A stretch of DNA of 64,000 nt, taken from Heterodera schachtii. Taxonomy: Eukaryota > Nematoda > Chromadorea > Rhabditida > Heteroderidae. Location: NCBI GenBank assembly GCA_023374025.1, contig SIJG01000001.1, positions 1,859,787 through 1,923,786 of the forward strand. The letters run 5' to 3'. Within the stretch, counting starts at the first letter, position 1. Each line of letters starts with the position of its first letter. A program made the translations under genes and the position numbers. The notes below the pieces were generated by a model that saw only the letters and a list, made by a program, of their open reading frames with translations, did not search any database and had not been told where the DNA came from. Of this stretch, positions 1-7,660 are shown piece by piece.

Positions 1-61
1 AATTCTTCTTCCAGATTTCAGTTCTAAATTCACAATGTTAGCATCCATTCATCTTTTTCTT

Positions 62-600
62 TCCTTTTCAGCAGCCGACTCGGGATACTCACAAATGGAT
101 CAATTTGGTCAGGACATGTCCATTCGAGTGCTAACGCCGGAGGAGGCGAAGAACAGAAGTGAGAGAGTGCGGAAGGAAAAGCATTGCATTGACTCTAATC
201 ACTAATTTCAGCGCCAGAGACGGGCCAATCCATCTTGATTTTTGTGCCGGTCAGCAGCAGCAGCAGTAAGAAGGGGGACAAGCGCCGCTGAGATCGTCGA
301 CGGTCAGTCAAACAAACGAATAAATTTGTTTTTCAATGTTTATTTGTTCTTTTTTCAGCACTCGATCGGATGGATTATTTGTGTGATTCTGTTGGCCATT
401 GGACCGTTAATTTACCCTTTGAAAGCGTTCGCTGTGTTCAGATGAAATGTGACTTTCGATAACCTCTGTTTGTCATGTGATTGCTGTCTTATTATTCCCA
501 CTATTTCTGTCCCCTTAATTATGTTCTTGTCATTGTCATTTGATTGTATGTATTATTTACATGAAATGTCATTGCATATAAATATGTACAAATAATAAAA
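62..600. repeat. Tandem-duplication block, last exons and 3' flank (copy A)
   Basis: This stretch is nearly identical to 9052-9590. It carries the last two exons of the membrane-protein gene and its 3' flank. Similarity stops near 600, and copy A then has about 270 bases not found in copy C before the next shared block begins near 868. The left edge of homology is inside the intron before base 72. Confidence 0.8.
72..291 (+). CDS. Single-pass membrane / Pro-Thr-rich protein, copy A, last two exons
   Basis: Two exons at 72-158 and 212-291 end a protein whose start lies beyond the left edge. The 72 acceptor is TTTTCAG, and a 53-base GT-AG intron separates the exons. The reading enters in phase 1 and ends at TGA 289-291. 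The tail begins ADSGYSQMDQFGQDMSIRV, continues to EEAKNRTPETGQSI and ends with a Ser run and KKGDKRR. It matches copy C (9061-9274) almost exactly, but copy A has two extra Ser codons in the AGC run. An indel of whole codons supports this frame as coding. Function is unknown. Downstream 3' sequence to about 600 is shared with copy C. Confidence 0.6.
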
Positions 601-867
601 AATGCACTTGAAAATTTCGAATTTTTGTTAAAATTCGAGTTAGAAATTATGGTTGGCAGAAGTAAACATCAAATGCCAACCATCGGATCGCGGTCGCGCT
701 CCACCGTTTTGTATACGAAAAATGCCAAAATATTTAAATAAATATTTGCGAAATGCACTTTTCGTACTTCGTCATAGCACCATTTTGAACGGCCAAATGG
801 ATTCTGCCCAGCATGCTTTTCCACTATAGCTTTTTTATTTGTTATCCAAATCCATTAATCATGGTAT

Positions 868-2245
868 CATTCGAAAATGTTTTGGAGGTCTCTGTTCAGG
901 TTTTATTATTTACTACATATTTACGCTGACTAAACTTCGAAAAGTTGTAATATTAGAACAAAACACGAAAATTATTCTCGAAAAACCGATTTTTTATTAT
1001 TCGGCGTGCCTATCCCAAAAAAAAACTAACAGATTTTGTCTTTTGTGCCAATTTTTTAAAGAAAAATAAGGATTTTTAAGGTAAAAATTTTGGATTTTAA
1101 AAGAATTTCGCTGAAGAAATTTCAAATTTGTTCAAATTTTAAAATTTTTCCTCTTCCCCTTCGCTGACACCTCTCCCGCCCACCTCGTTCACTCTAAAAA
1201 AAAAAAAGAATTGGGTCCCCCCGTCCCCCCATTTACATATTTTTCTTCGGGTCATCAACGGGCACCTTAACTGTAAAAGTGCCAAGATATCATTAAAAAG
1301 AGGAATTTCTGGTCATTTAAAGATTATACGAATTCCTTATAAAATTCAATTACGCATTTGTCAGCAACTGAAATGTCAGCGGCGGGTGCTCATCCCCACA
1401 AAAGTGTTGATGAGAAGGCACTCGAACTGTTCACTGACTTAAACAAGCGTTGTGCCGAATTGCAAAGAATTTTTGGTCTGTCTGTAGGCTTTAAAATTAA
1501 TAATGAAGACTAATTGCATCATTTTTAAAATAGCCGTGGAAAAGTGTCAGCCAATGCCGGTGCCATCAAAGGCGGCTGCTGACGAATGCCGCCCACCTGG
1601 CCCAGAGAACATCCCACTCCCGACCCAATTCCGCAGTTTTGTGGTAAAAAAAAAAACTGATTCACCTGTTCTTTTTAGTATTGACATTTTAATCCAATCC
1701 ATACTAATATTTCCAACTCCAGCAAATAATCAAAAAAATCATATAAATTAAAGCAACAATTTGATGATTGAAAAAAGCTTTGTAATTCTGTTCCAAATTT
1801 TAATTAATTTTTTTTTTTTGCCCAATCATTTCCAAGTTATTCCTTTTCAATTATACCGACCTTCCTCAAATACGGATAGAAAACTAGAAGAGATAAGGGC
1901 CCGGTCGGGATTTTCGGGTTCCTGTCCCGAGTGCTGATCCCGAAAAATTGAAGTCGGGATCTCGCTCCTCGACATTTTCTCGAGATATTATCATTTTCTT
2001 AAGACTTTAATTATAATTGGCGAAATTTATTTTTAATTTAGCTGAAATTTTATAAAATTATTTTAGGCTATTTAAAGAGAATAAATATTGGATTACTCTC
2101 TGTTGGTTAGCCATTTTTTGACATTTGGATTTTTCAATTCTACAGTAAGAAATCCCTGGCCGGAGTCTTATTTTAGTTTCAAAGCCACACATCCCAAAAT
2201 CAGCAAATGATTTCATTTCTAAATCTGAACCTGCCCTTACATATC
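868..2245. repeat. Tandem-duplication block holding the 78-residue gene (copy A)
   Basis: The block from TGTTTTGGAGGTCTCTG to CTGCCCTTACATATC is repeated at about 9613-10955 with scattered substitutions and short homopolymer differences. It contains the small three-exon gene and a GC-rich patch near 1898-1975 resembling the CGGGATCCCG-rich ends of the element at 56,460. After 2245 the copies diverge: copy A enters a repeat fragment, copy C enters unique sequence. Confidence 0.8.
1373..1746 (+). CDS. Small hypothetical protein, copy A (78 aa, three exons)
   Basis: The exon model is 1373-1475, 1534-1643 and 1723-1746, with GT-AG introns in phases 1 and 0, giving 78 residues. The start is the ATG in GAAATGTCAGC. 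The N-terminal half is an amphipathic helix-like stretch (DEKALELFTDLNKRCAELQR). The second half is Pro-rich with two Cys and includes PPGPENIPLPTQFRSFV. No signal peptide or membrane segment is visible. The same gene is at 10085-10462, where only the last codons differ in length. I do not recognise the family. Conservation of open frame, splice sites and start in both copies argues that it is or recently was functional. Confidence 0.5.
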
Positions 2246-3145
2246 TTATTTTGTACTTATTTTTTGGATTCAGAGAGAAATTTAGATTTTTAATGATAAT
2301 TTTTGAAAGAAATGTTTTTTGAAGCGAATTAATACGCAAAATCTTAACAAGATTCAGTTAAATATTCAAATTTTTCTCTCGGCGGTTTCTTATTCTCTTT
2401 AAAAAAATTGGCTCAAAATCGTAATTTTGTCATTTTTTGAACCAAATCGTTAAGAAATCGCATTAAAAATTACAAAAATTTTTCCGGCGGCGTCTATTAG
2501 AGCAGGGGTGTATCTGTTCTTATTTCTAAAAAATGTTCTGGTTTAGGGTAGTGCCTTATTTTCATTTAAAAGAGGAAATTTCTGAAAAATTTGGCTAATT
2601 CCTAACAAAATTGATTAAAAATTCTTAAAATTTTCCCCCAGCGGCGCCTATCGGAACCGCCGGCCCCCAAAAAATCCTATTTTTTCTCTTAAAAATTAGC
2701 CCAAGATCGCAAATTTTGTTCATTTTTGGACAGAACTTGTTAACAAATTGCATTAAATTTTCAAAAAATTTCCCCGGCGGCGCCTATCGGCACCGCCGGA
2801 CGCTCTTCCCTCACCCATACACAAAAAATTTTTCGGAAAAATGCGCCGAAAAAAATTGTTAAAAATTGATTTTTTTGATTCTAAATGCACTGAAATTACC
2901 AATTGCTTATGTTTTCGACAAAATTGTTAAAATCTTAAAATTGATTCTCGGAAATGTATAAATTTCTCATTTCTAAGCCGGAATTGCTTAGAAAAATAGT
3001 TGGCGGAGAGAAATATGTTGCTAATTCTTGATTTTTTTTGAATAAAATGCGATTTAAAGTTGTGGAAACATGTTTTAAAAAATGTACTTATTTTTGACCC
3101 CTAAAACTTATTTTTGACCAGCGATGTACTTATTTCGGGAAATTT
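2245..3145 (-). mobile_element. Fragment of the hAT-like hairpin-core repeat family
   Basis: AT-rich sequence with three copies of the GC hairpin motif (near 2485, 2640 and 2773, of the form GGCGGCGCCTATCGGCACCG). Read on the minus strand from 3145, it matches the interior of the element at 14845: runs of 'AAATAAG-ACAT', 'GGTCAAAAATAAG' and 'TTTTAGGGGTC'. Clean terminal CAGGG repeats are not visible, so it is decayed or truncated. It sits where copies A and C of the tandem cluster diverge, so its insertion or a rearrangement through it separates the 78-residue gene from the homeobox exons here. Confidence 0.5.
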
Positions 3146-3243
3146 TCAAGGGTAACCAATGGTTTAGTCTGATGATGTTCATCTTTTACCTGCTGCTGAT
3201 GTTATTAATATTGTTACTAAAATTTAATTGGCAATTTGTTCAG

Positions 3244-3754
3244 CTCAAAAGCACAAACTTTTTCTTTGGAAGAACGCTTCAGCACACAGCGCTATTTGTC
3301 GGTAGCGGAGCGGAAAAATGGCGCAAGAAATCAAATCCAATTGGCACCGACGCAAGTGAAAATATGGTGAGACAGAACTGAACATAAATTTGTTTTTAAA
3401 AATAAAAATGATTAATTTAAATTTGGAAATATTTAAAAAAAATTTATTCATTTTTTCTTTTCAAAAGTACTATTTCATTTTATTAATTATTTTATATATT
3501 AAGTATTTTTACTTATTTTTCTCAAATATTTCTTTTTAAAATGAACTGCAAAATTTTAGTTTATTAAAGAATATTTTCTGCTTAATTAATTATAAAATAT
3601 AGACAAAAAATGATAAAACGCTTGACAATTAAATATTTTTATTAGGTTCCAACATCAGCGATATAAGGCCAATCGTCCAAAACAACAGAAGAAGCAGCCC
3701 CGCCATTTGATGGACTATCTTAAATCGTTTTACTTTGGCAATCAGCAAATGTGA
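3244..3754 (+). pseudogene. NK-2-class homeobox gene, exons 2 and 3 (copy 1, displaced)
   Basis: Exon 2 (3244-3366, after TTTGTTCAG) and exon 3 (3646-3754, after TTTTTATTAG) join in phase 2 at a TGG codon. They encode most of a homeodomain: [19 protein letters not shown], then [18 protein letters not shown], a basic Gln-rich tail and TGA. Tyr at homeodomain position 54 (RYK) and the QRYLS/QVKIWF pattern are NK-2-class hallmarks. Position 51, almost always Asn and a base-contacting residue, is His here, and position 52 is Gln. The matching exon 1 (ending KRKRRVLF) is not upstream but about 200 bases downstream at 4075. A normal transcript therefore cannot form from this order. Whether an intact gene exists elsewhere is unknown. 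Confidence 0.7.
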
Positions 3755-4227
3755 GGAATCAATTAATTATAGGACGCATTGTATTTTTGTTCTCAATAAT
3801 TTCAATTCCTCAAAAAGAGATTTAAGTGTGATTTTAATGCTTGGATAAAATTTTATTGACTGACAAATGAAACGCACCGGAATAATTCTTTTCTTTAACA
3901 AAAATGTAATAAAAATCATTTTTTGACGCGATAACACCAACAATGGGCGCTGATGTCGGGAACAATCCGTCCACAATGCCACCCATTGGGGCGCCACCCC
4001 TTACTCGAGCAGCAGCCGATTTGAGAGTGGTGGAGGGGCCGATCGGAAGGAGAAGCGAAAGCGGCGTGTTCTTTTGTGAGTTTGGCCGACAAATTTCAAC
4101 CGAAGGACTAGTTAGGAAATAATTCGTTTTGAAATTACCGACGCATTGGGAAGAAATATTATTAATTAATCAATCATTGTTTGGGAATTTAATTGGCAAT
4201 TTGAAAAAGGAACCGAATTGACGCGCT
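3367..4227. repeat. Direct duplication, first member (homeobox intron 2, exon 3, exon 1)
   Basis: This segment is repeated at 6575-7435 with a constant offset of 3208 bases and very few substitutions. It contains homeobox intron 2, exon 3, a 200-base spacer and a homeobox exon-1 segment. The left break in the second copy falls at GAGACAGAACTGAAC; the right break is at GACGCGCT, after which the copies differ. Confidence 0.85.
3956..4075 (+). pseudogene. NK-2 homeobox exon 1 end (homeodomain N-terminal arm), copy 1
   Basis: The frame ending at 4075 reads Ser-rich sequence (PYSSSSRFESGGGADRKEKR), then KRRVLF. It ends in a phase-2 donor (CTTTT|GTGAGT) that would join exactly to the C of exon 2 to give the FSKAQTF homeodomain N-terminus. 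Upstream, this frame meets a TGA near 3955, and no Met or good acceptor is seen. Relative to the version at 6402 it carries a 77-base insertion, which is not a multiple of three and disrupts a Met-led frame. No exon 2 follows: 150 bases later the sequence joins the upstream region of the membrane-protein gene. Confidence 0.55.
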
Positions 4228-5575
4228 TAGATAATTTGGACAAAATGTTTTTTGAATCCTCTTCAATCAAAAAATGGGAATTTTTTTGGAAAATTTCAAT
4301 CAAATTTGCTAAAATTGCAACAAAAATATTTTTGTTATAATTTTGAGTTATTTTTGTTAGGGTCACTTCAAATTTCACTGAAATTTTCATTCGGTTTCCA
4401 TTGAAAATTGGAAAAGAACAAAAGCCTTTAAAAAGGACGGTATCAAAATTATATGATTTATTTAATGATTTTTGAATTAAAATTTTGAATTGAAATCCGG
4501 CTGTGTTGTGTCCCTCTTTATTGCCAATGTTTTCCGCGTGTCCTTTGTTTTGTGTCATTTTGTGTATTTAAGCAATGCTTTGCCACTGCCCCTGCCATTC
4601 GTGCGTTTGTTATTTGTTGTAATGATCCCTTTCTCTTTACTCTCCCTTCAATTGTTCGTCATTATCGTTGCTTCTGTGCTCACACTCGTCACCCAATGCT
4701 GTGCTTGTTGTAAGAAAAAGGTGAATAAATGATTCATTCATTAGCAAATGCATTAATTTACCTAATTCGTTTTTCTATTGACAGAAAAAGCCACTGACAA
4801 CAAACTTCGTTGATCGTAAGTGCTGTTTACTCAAGTGTTTTGTGTTTCCGAACAGCTCCAAAACCTTTACATTTTCAGCAGCCGATTCGCGCTATTCGAC
4901 GCTTGCCGATATAAACAAGGAAATTTTCGTTCAAAAAACGCCAGCGCAGCAACAGCGGTCACAAGCTGTACCCTACGGACCTTATTGTATGTCGGAGTGT
5001 TTTGTGTGCTTTTTTGAAATGGCAATAATTGTGTCTTTTGGTTTCAGCGAGTGCGACGCCCGTAAAGCCGGCACTTTCGGACGAGTACAAATTCTTGCCG
5101 ACATTGCGCGAGGACCCGACCGCTTTTCAGCTCAAGCCGCACCACCAACTTCTGCATTGGCCTCACCGACCATCTCGGCAAAACCGACCACTCCAGCAAA
5201 ACCGACAACATCGGCAAAAATGATCACTTCAACAAAACCGACCACTTCAGCACCATCGGACTCACCGAGTGCCTCAGGAAAATCGTCCACTTTAGCAGCA
5301 CCGAAGGACATGGCTTCGTCGATGAGTGCGCCAATCATTGCAGAGGCAACGGGTAGAGTTTTTTTTTTTGAAAAATGTTGCCATGTTTCAGTTCTAAAAC
5401 TCCTATTTTCCTGAAATTTTATGATTGGCTTTCCAAAGTGGAATCTGCGGAGAATTTAACGATTTTTTTTCATTTTCATTCAAAATTTAGTGATTTCAAT
5501 TTGCGCTGTGTTGTGCCATATACAAATGCTTTTCCAACATGACATTTCATTTAAGTTTTTTCAGCAGCCGACTCG
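4228..5575. repeat. Direct duplication carrying the membrane-protein gene (copy B)
   Basis: The block starting TAGATAATTTGGAC is repeated at 7661-9071, initially at an offset of 3433 bases. Copy C has a 54-base in-frame expansion in the Pro/Thr repeat. Homology ends within the fifth exon at CAGCCGACTCG (5575), where copy B switches to unrelated sequence. Confidence 0.85.
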
Positions 5576-5620
5576 TTTTTGCCTCGGGATTTTATGTCCT
5601 TTTTTAGCTCACCTGGTTAA
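4622..5620 (+). CDS. Single-pass membrane / Pro-Thr-rich protein, copy B (chimeric 3' end)
   Basis: Exons: 4622-4720, 4785-4815, 4879-5352 (optionally split by a 61-base GT-AG intron at 4987-5047) and 5565-5620. The first ATG in frame begins MIPFSLLSLQLFVIIVASV, a membrane segment followed by CCACCKKK, which looks like a stop-transfer anchor with a Cys cluster. A short exon encodes KKPLTTNFVD; the next begins ADSRYSTLADINKEIFVQK. A repeat of TSAKPTT type follows. The last exon keeps only the first four residues of copy C's fifth exon, then runs into foreign sequence (FLPRDFMSFFSSPG) and stops. Keeping the 61 bases gives 219 residues in one frame. Splicing them gives a different frame (TPVKPALSDEYKFLP) ending at 5223. 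Probably a damaged paralogue. Function is unknown. Confidence 0.5.
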
Positions 5621-5674
5621 TATGGTCATATTTATTTTGTTAAAATATTATTGTCCTTACCGTAATTTGCACAG

Positions 5675-6470
5675 TTCCATCGCTACCGTAAACCGCTGGA
5701 TGAGCGACAGCTGAACCGTTTTATTCACATCCATCGTCCATTTTTGGTCGTCTACACAGAAGAATATGGAGGGACTGCTGAAGGCAAATTTGCAGGAAGG
5801 CGTGCAAAGCGCGACATTCGCGCAAAACTCATCACTGAATACGGTAGGCAGTACTGTATGGTTCTTGATAATTTTTAAATCTAACAAAATCACTATTATA
5901 TTTTACCAGGCAAATTAAAAAATATTTAAAATTGGTCTTTATAGAACACAAGCGCAACAATATGTGCCCTCAAAAAAGTGGTCAACGACCCTTTTTACGA
6001 CAAAGCCCGCGCATTTTGGCGCAATTGGCGACCCACAACGACATCCGAAACGTCAACAGCAACGACATCAGCAACATCAACAACAACAACACCCACAACA
6101 TCAACAGCAACAACGAAAAAACCAACAACGAAAAAGCCAAACAAACAAGCAAACTTGCCTAAGGCAAATGGTGCTATGGCATGGCCTCAACTTTTGTTGC
6201 CCGCCACCCTTCTGCCATTTTTGGCATTTGTTTGGAAACATCAGAGAGGTTTGTTTAAGTTTATAGATAATTTGGACAACAAGTTTTAAAATTAATAAAT
6301 AAAAGTCACAGTCCTACTGATAATTCATTTAACAAATTTACAGACATCGGAAATTTGTTGGAAGGCACAATGGCACAACAGCGGAAGCCAAGTCTTGAAC
6401 CATGGCACCCAATGCGGCGGCACTTTACTCACCGATTGGCACAACTTTGTTGGACCAACCGGCAACAATG
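5675..6470 (+). CDS. Unidentified Thr-rich protein with hydrophobic C-terminal segment
   Basis: Exon 5675-5843, after GCACAG, encodes FHRYRKPLDERQLNRFIHIH and then RPFLVVYTEEYGG plus a basic stretch. Exon 5945-6248 in phase 0 encodes ALKKVVNDPFYDKARAFWRN, a long Thr/Ser/Ala tract, KKPTTKKP, and a hydrophobic stretch (WPQLLLPATLLPFLAFVW). That stretch could be a membrane or GPI-anchor signal. The donor of the first exon (phase 1, ACG|GTAGGC) does not match the phase 0 of the second, so either a weak donor near 5860 or a disrupted gene is implied. A third exon from 6344 continues in phase 1 to a TGA near 6470. A frameshifted copy of exon 2 is found at 7436-7660. Family not recognised. Confidence 0.4.
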
Positions 6471-6569
6471 AGCGCTGATGGAGGGGCCGATCGGAAGAAG
6501 AAGCCAAAGCGCCATGTCAAGAAGCCAAAGCGCCATGTCAAGAAGTCAAAGCGCCATGTCTTTTTGTGA
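6402..6569 (+). pseudogene. Homeobox exon-1-like segment with tandem 21-bp repeat, fused to intron 2
   Basis: From ATG 6402 the frame reads MAPNAAALYSPIGTTLLDQP, ATMSADGGADRKKK and then three repeats of KKPKRHV type, ending FL and TGA. The GADRK and CATGTC...TTTTTGTGA context aligns with the homeobox exon 1 at 4040-4080, where KEKRKRRVLF is followed by a donor. Here the donor is degraded to TGTGATTT, and 17 bases later the sequence jumps to homeobox intron 2 (GACAGAACTGAAC), so exon 2 is deleted. The Met-led N-terminus may preserve the original start of the homeobox protein. Confidence 0.5.
6498..6560 (+). repeat. Three tandem copies of a 21-bp unit
   Basis: The unit AAGAAGCCAAAGCGCCATGTC occurs three times in succession; the third has TCA in place of CCA. 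Each unit encodes KKPKRHV or KKSKRHV. The unit equals the end of the homeobox basic arm, so the array probably arose by slippage within that exon. Confidence 0.85.
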
Positions 6570-6853
6570 TTTTGCCGAGACAGAACTGAACATAAATTTG
6601 TTTTTAAAAATAAAAATGATTAATTTAAATTTGGAAATATTTAAAAAAAATTTATTCACTTTTTCTTTTCAAAAGTACTATTTCATTTTATTAATTATTT
6701 TATATATTAAGTATTTTTACTTATTTTTCTCAAATATTTCTTTTTAAAATGAACTGCAAAATTTTAGTTTATTAAAGAATATTTTCTGCTTAATTAATTA
6801 TAAAATATAGACAAAAAATGATAAAACGCTTGACAATTAAATATTTTTATTAG

Positions 6854-6962
6854 GTTCCAACATCAGCGATATAAGGCCAATCGTCCAAAACAACAGAAGA
6901 AGCAGCCCCGCCATTTGATGGACTATCTTAAATCGTTTTACTTTGGCAATCAGCAAATGTGA
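6854..6962 (+). pseudogene. NK-2 homeobox exon 3, copy 2 (orphan)
   Basis: Same sequence as 3646-3754, encoding the end of homeodomain helix 3 (FQHQRYKANR) and the basic Gln-rich tail to TGA. Exon 2 is missing upstream, so the exon is an orphan. It keeps the His at homeodomain position 51, so that change predates the duplication or was homogenised with it. Confidence 0.65.
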
Positions 6963-7163
6963 GGAATCAATTAATTATAGGACGCATTGTATTTTTGTTC
7001 TCAATAATTTCAATTCCTCAAAAAGAGATTTAAGTGTGATTTTAATGCTTGGATAAAATTTTATTGACTGACAAATGAAACGCACCGGAATAATTCTTTT
7101 CTTTAACAAAAATGTAATAAAAATCATTTTTTGACGCGATAACACCAACAATGGGCGCTGATG

Positions 7164-7283
7164 TCGGGAACAATCCGTCCACAATGCCACCCATTGGGGC
7201 GCCACCCCTTACTCGAGCAGCAGCCGATTTGAGAGTGGTGGAGGGGCCGATCGGAAGGAGAAGCGAAAGCGGCGTGTTCTTTT
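7164..7283 (+). pseudogene. NK-2 homeobox exon 1 end, copy 2
   Basis: Identical in plan to 3956-4075: a Ser-rich segment then KEKRKRRVLF and the phase-2 donor TTTT|GTGAGT. No exon 2 follows. The next 150 bases lead to the Thr-rich gene fragment and then the copy-C membrane-protein gene. Confidence 0.55.
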
Positions 7284-7435
7284 GTGAGTTTGGCCGACAA
7301 ATTTCAACCGAAGGACTAGTTAGGAAATAATTCGTTTTGAAATTACCGACGCATTGGGAAGAAATATTATTAATTAATCAATCATTGTTTGGGAATTTAA
7401 TTGGCAATTTGAAAAAGGAACCGAATTGACGCGCT

Positions 7436-7660
7436 CAAAAAAGTGGTCAAGGACCCTTTTTATGATGATGTGCGCGCATTTTGGCGCAATTGGAGGCCGT
7501 CAGCAACAACGCCAACAACAACGACAAAGACAACAGCAAACAAGCAAATTTGCCTAAGGCACATGCAGCTTTGCCATTGCCTCAACTTTTGTTGTCCGCC
7601 ACCCTTATGCCATTTTTGGCATTTGTTTGGAAGCACCAGAGGGGTTTGTTTATATATATA
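7436..7660 (+). pseudogene. Inserted, frameshifted exon fragment of the Thr-rich gene
   Basis: The fragment starts at LKKVVKDPFYDDVRAFWRNW, matches the exon at 5970-6248, has a shortened Thr tract, and then is shifted by one base relative to it. The hydrophobic tail (LPLPQLLLSATLMPFLAFVW) is therefore in another frame. It interrupts the duplication exactly between GACGCGCT and TAGATAATTTGGAC. The source exon at 6248 is itself followed by TTTATAGATAATTTGGACAA, so the 3' junction lies at a shared TAGATAATTTGGACAA. This is a recombination footprint rather than a gene. Confidence 0.65.

Larger units (their letters stand above)
6575..7435. repeat. Direct duplication, second member (homeobox pieces)
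   Basis: Second copy of 3367-4227 at a constant 3208-base offset. It includes homeobox exon 3 at 6854-6962 and exon 1 ending at 7283. The 5' junction lies inside the degraded exon-1-like segment; the 3' junction is GACGCGCT|CAAAAAAGTGG, where the inserted Thr-rich gene fragment begins. Confidence 0.85.

Noticed and set aside
3767..3997. Minus-strand Met-led frame, repeated at 6975-7205
   Set aside because: It is antisense to the homeobox exon-1 region and repeats only because the block is duplicated. The plus-strand homeodomain reading is far better.
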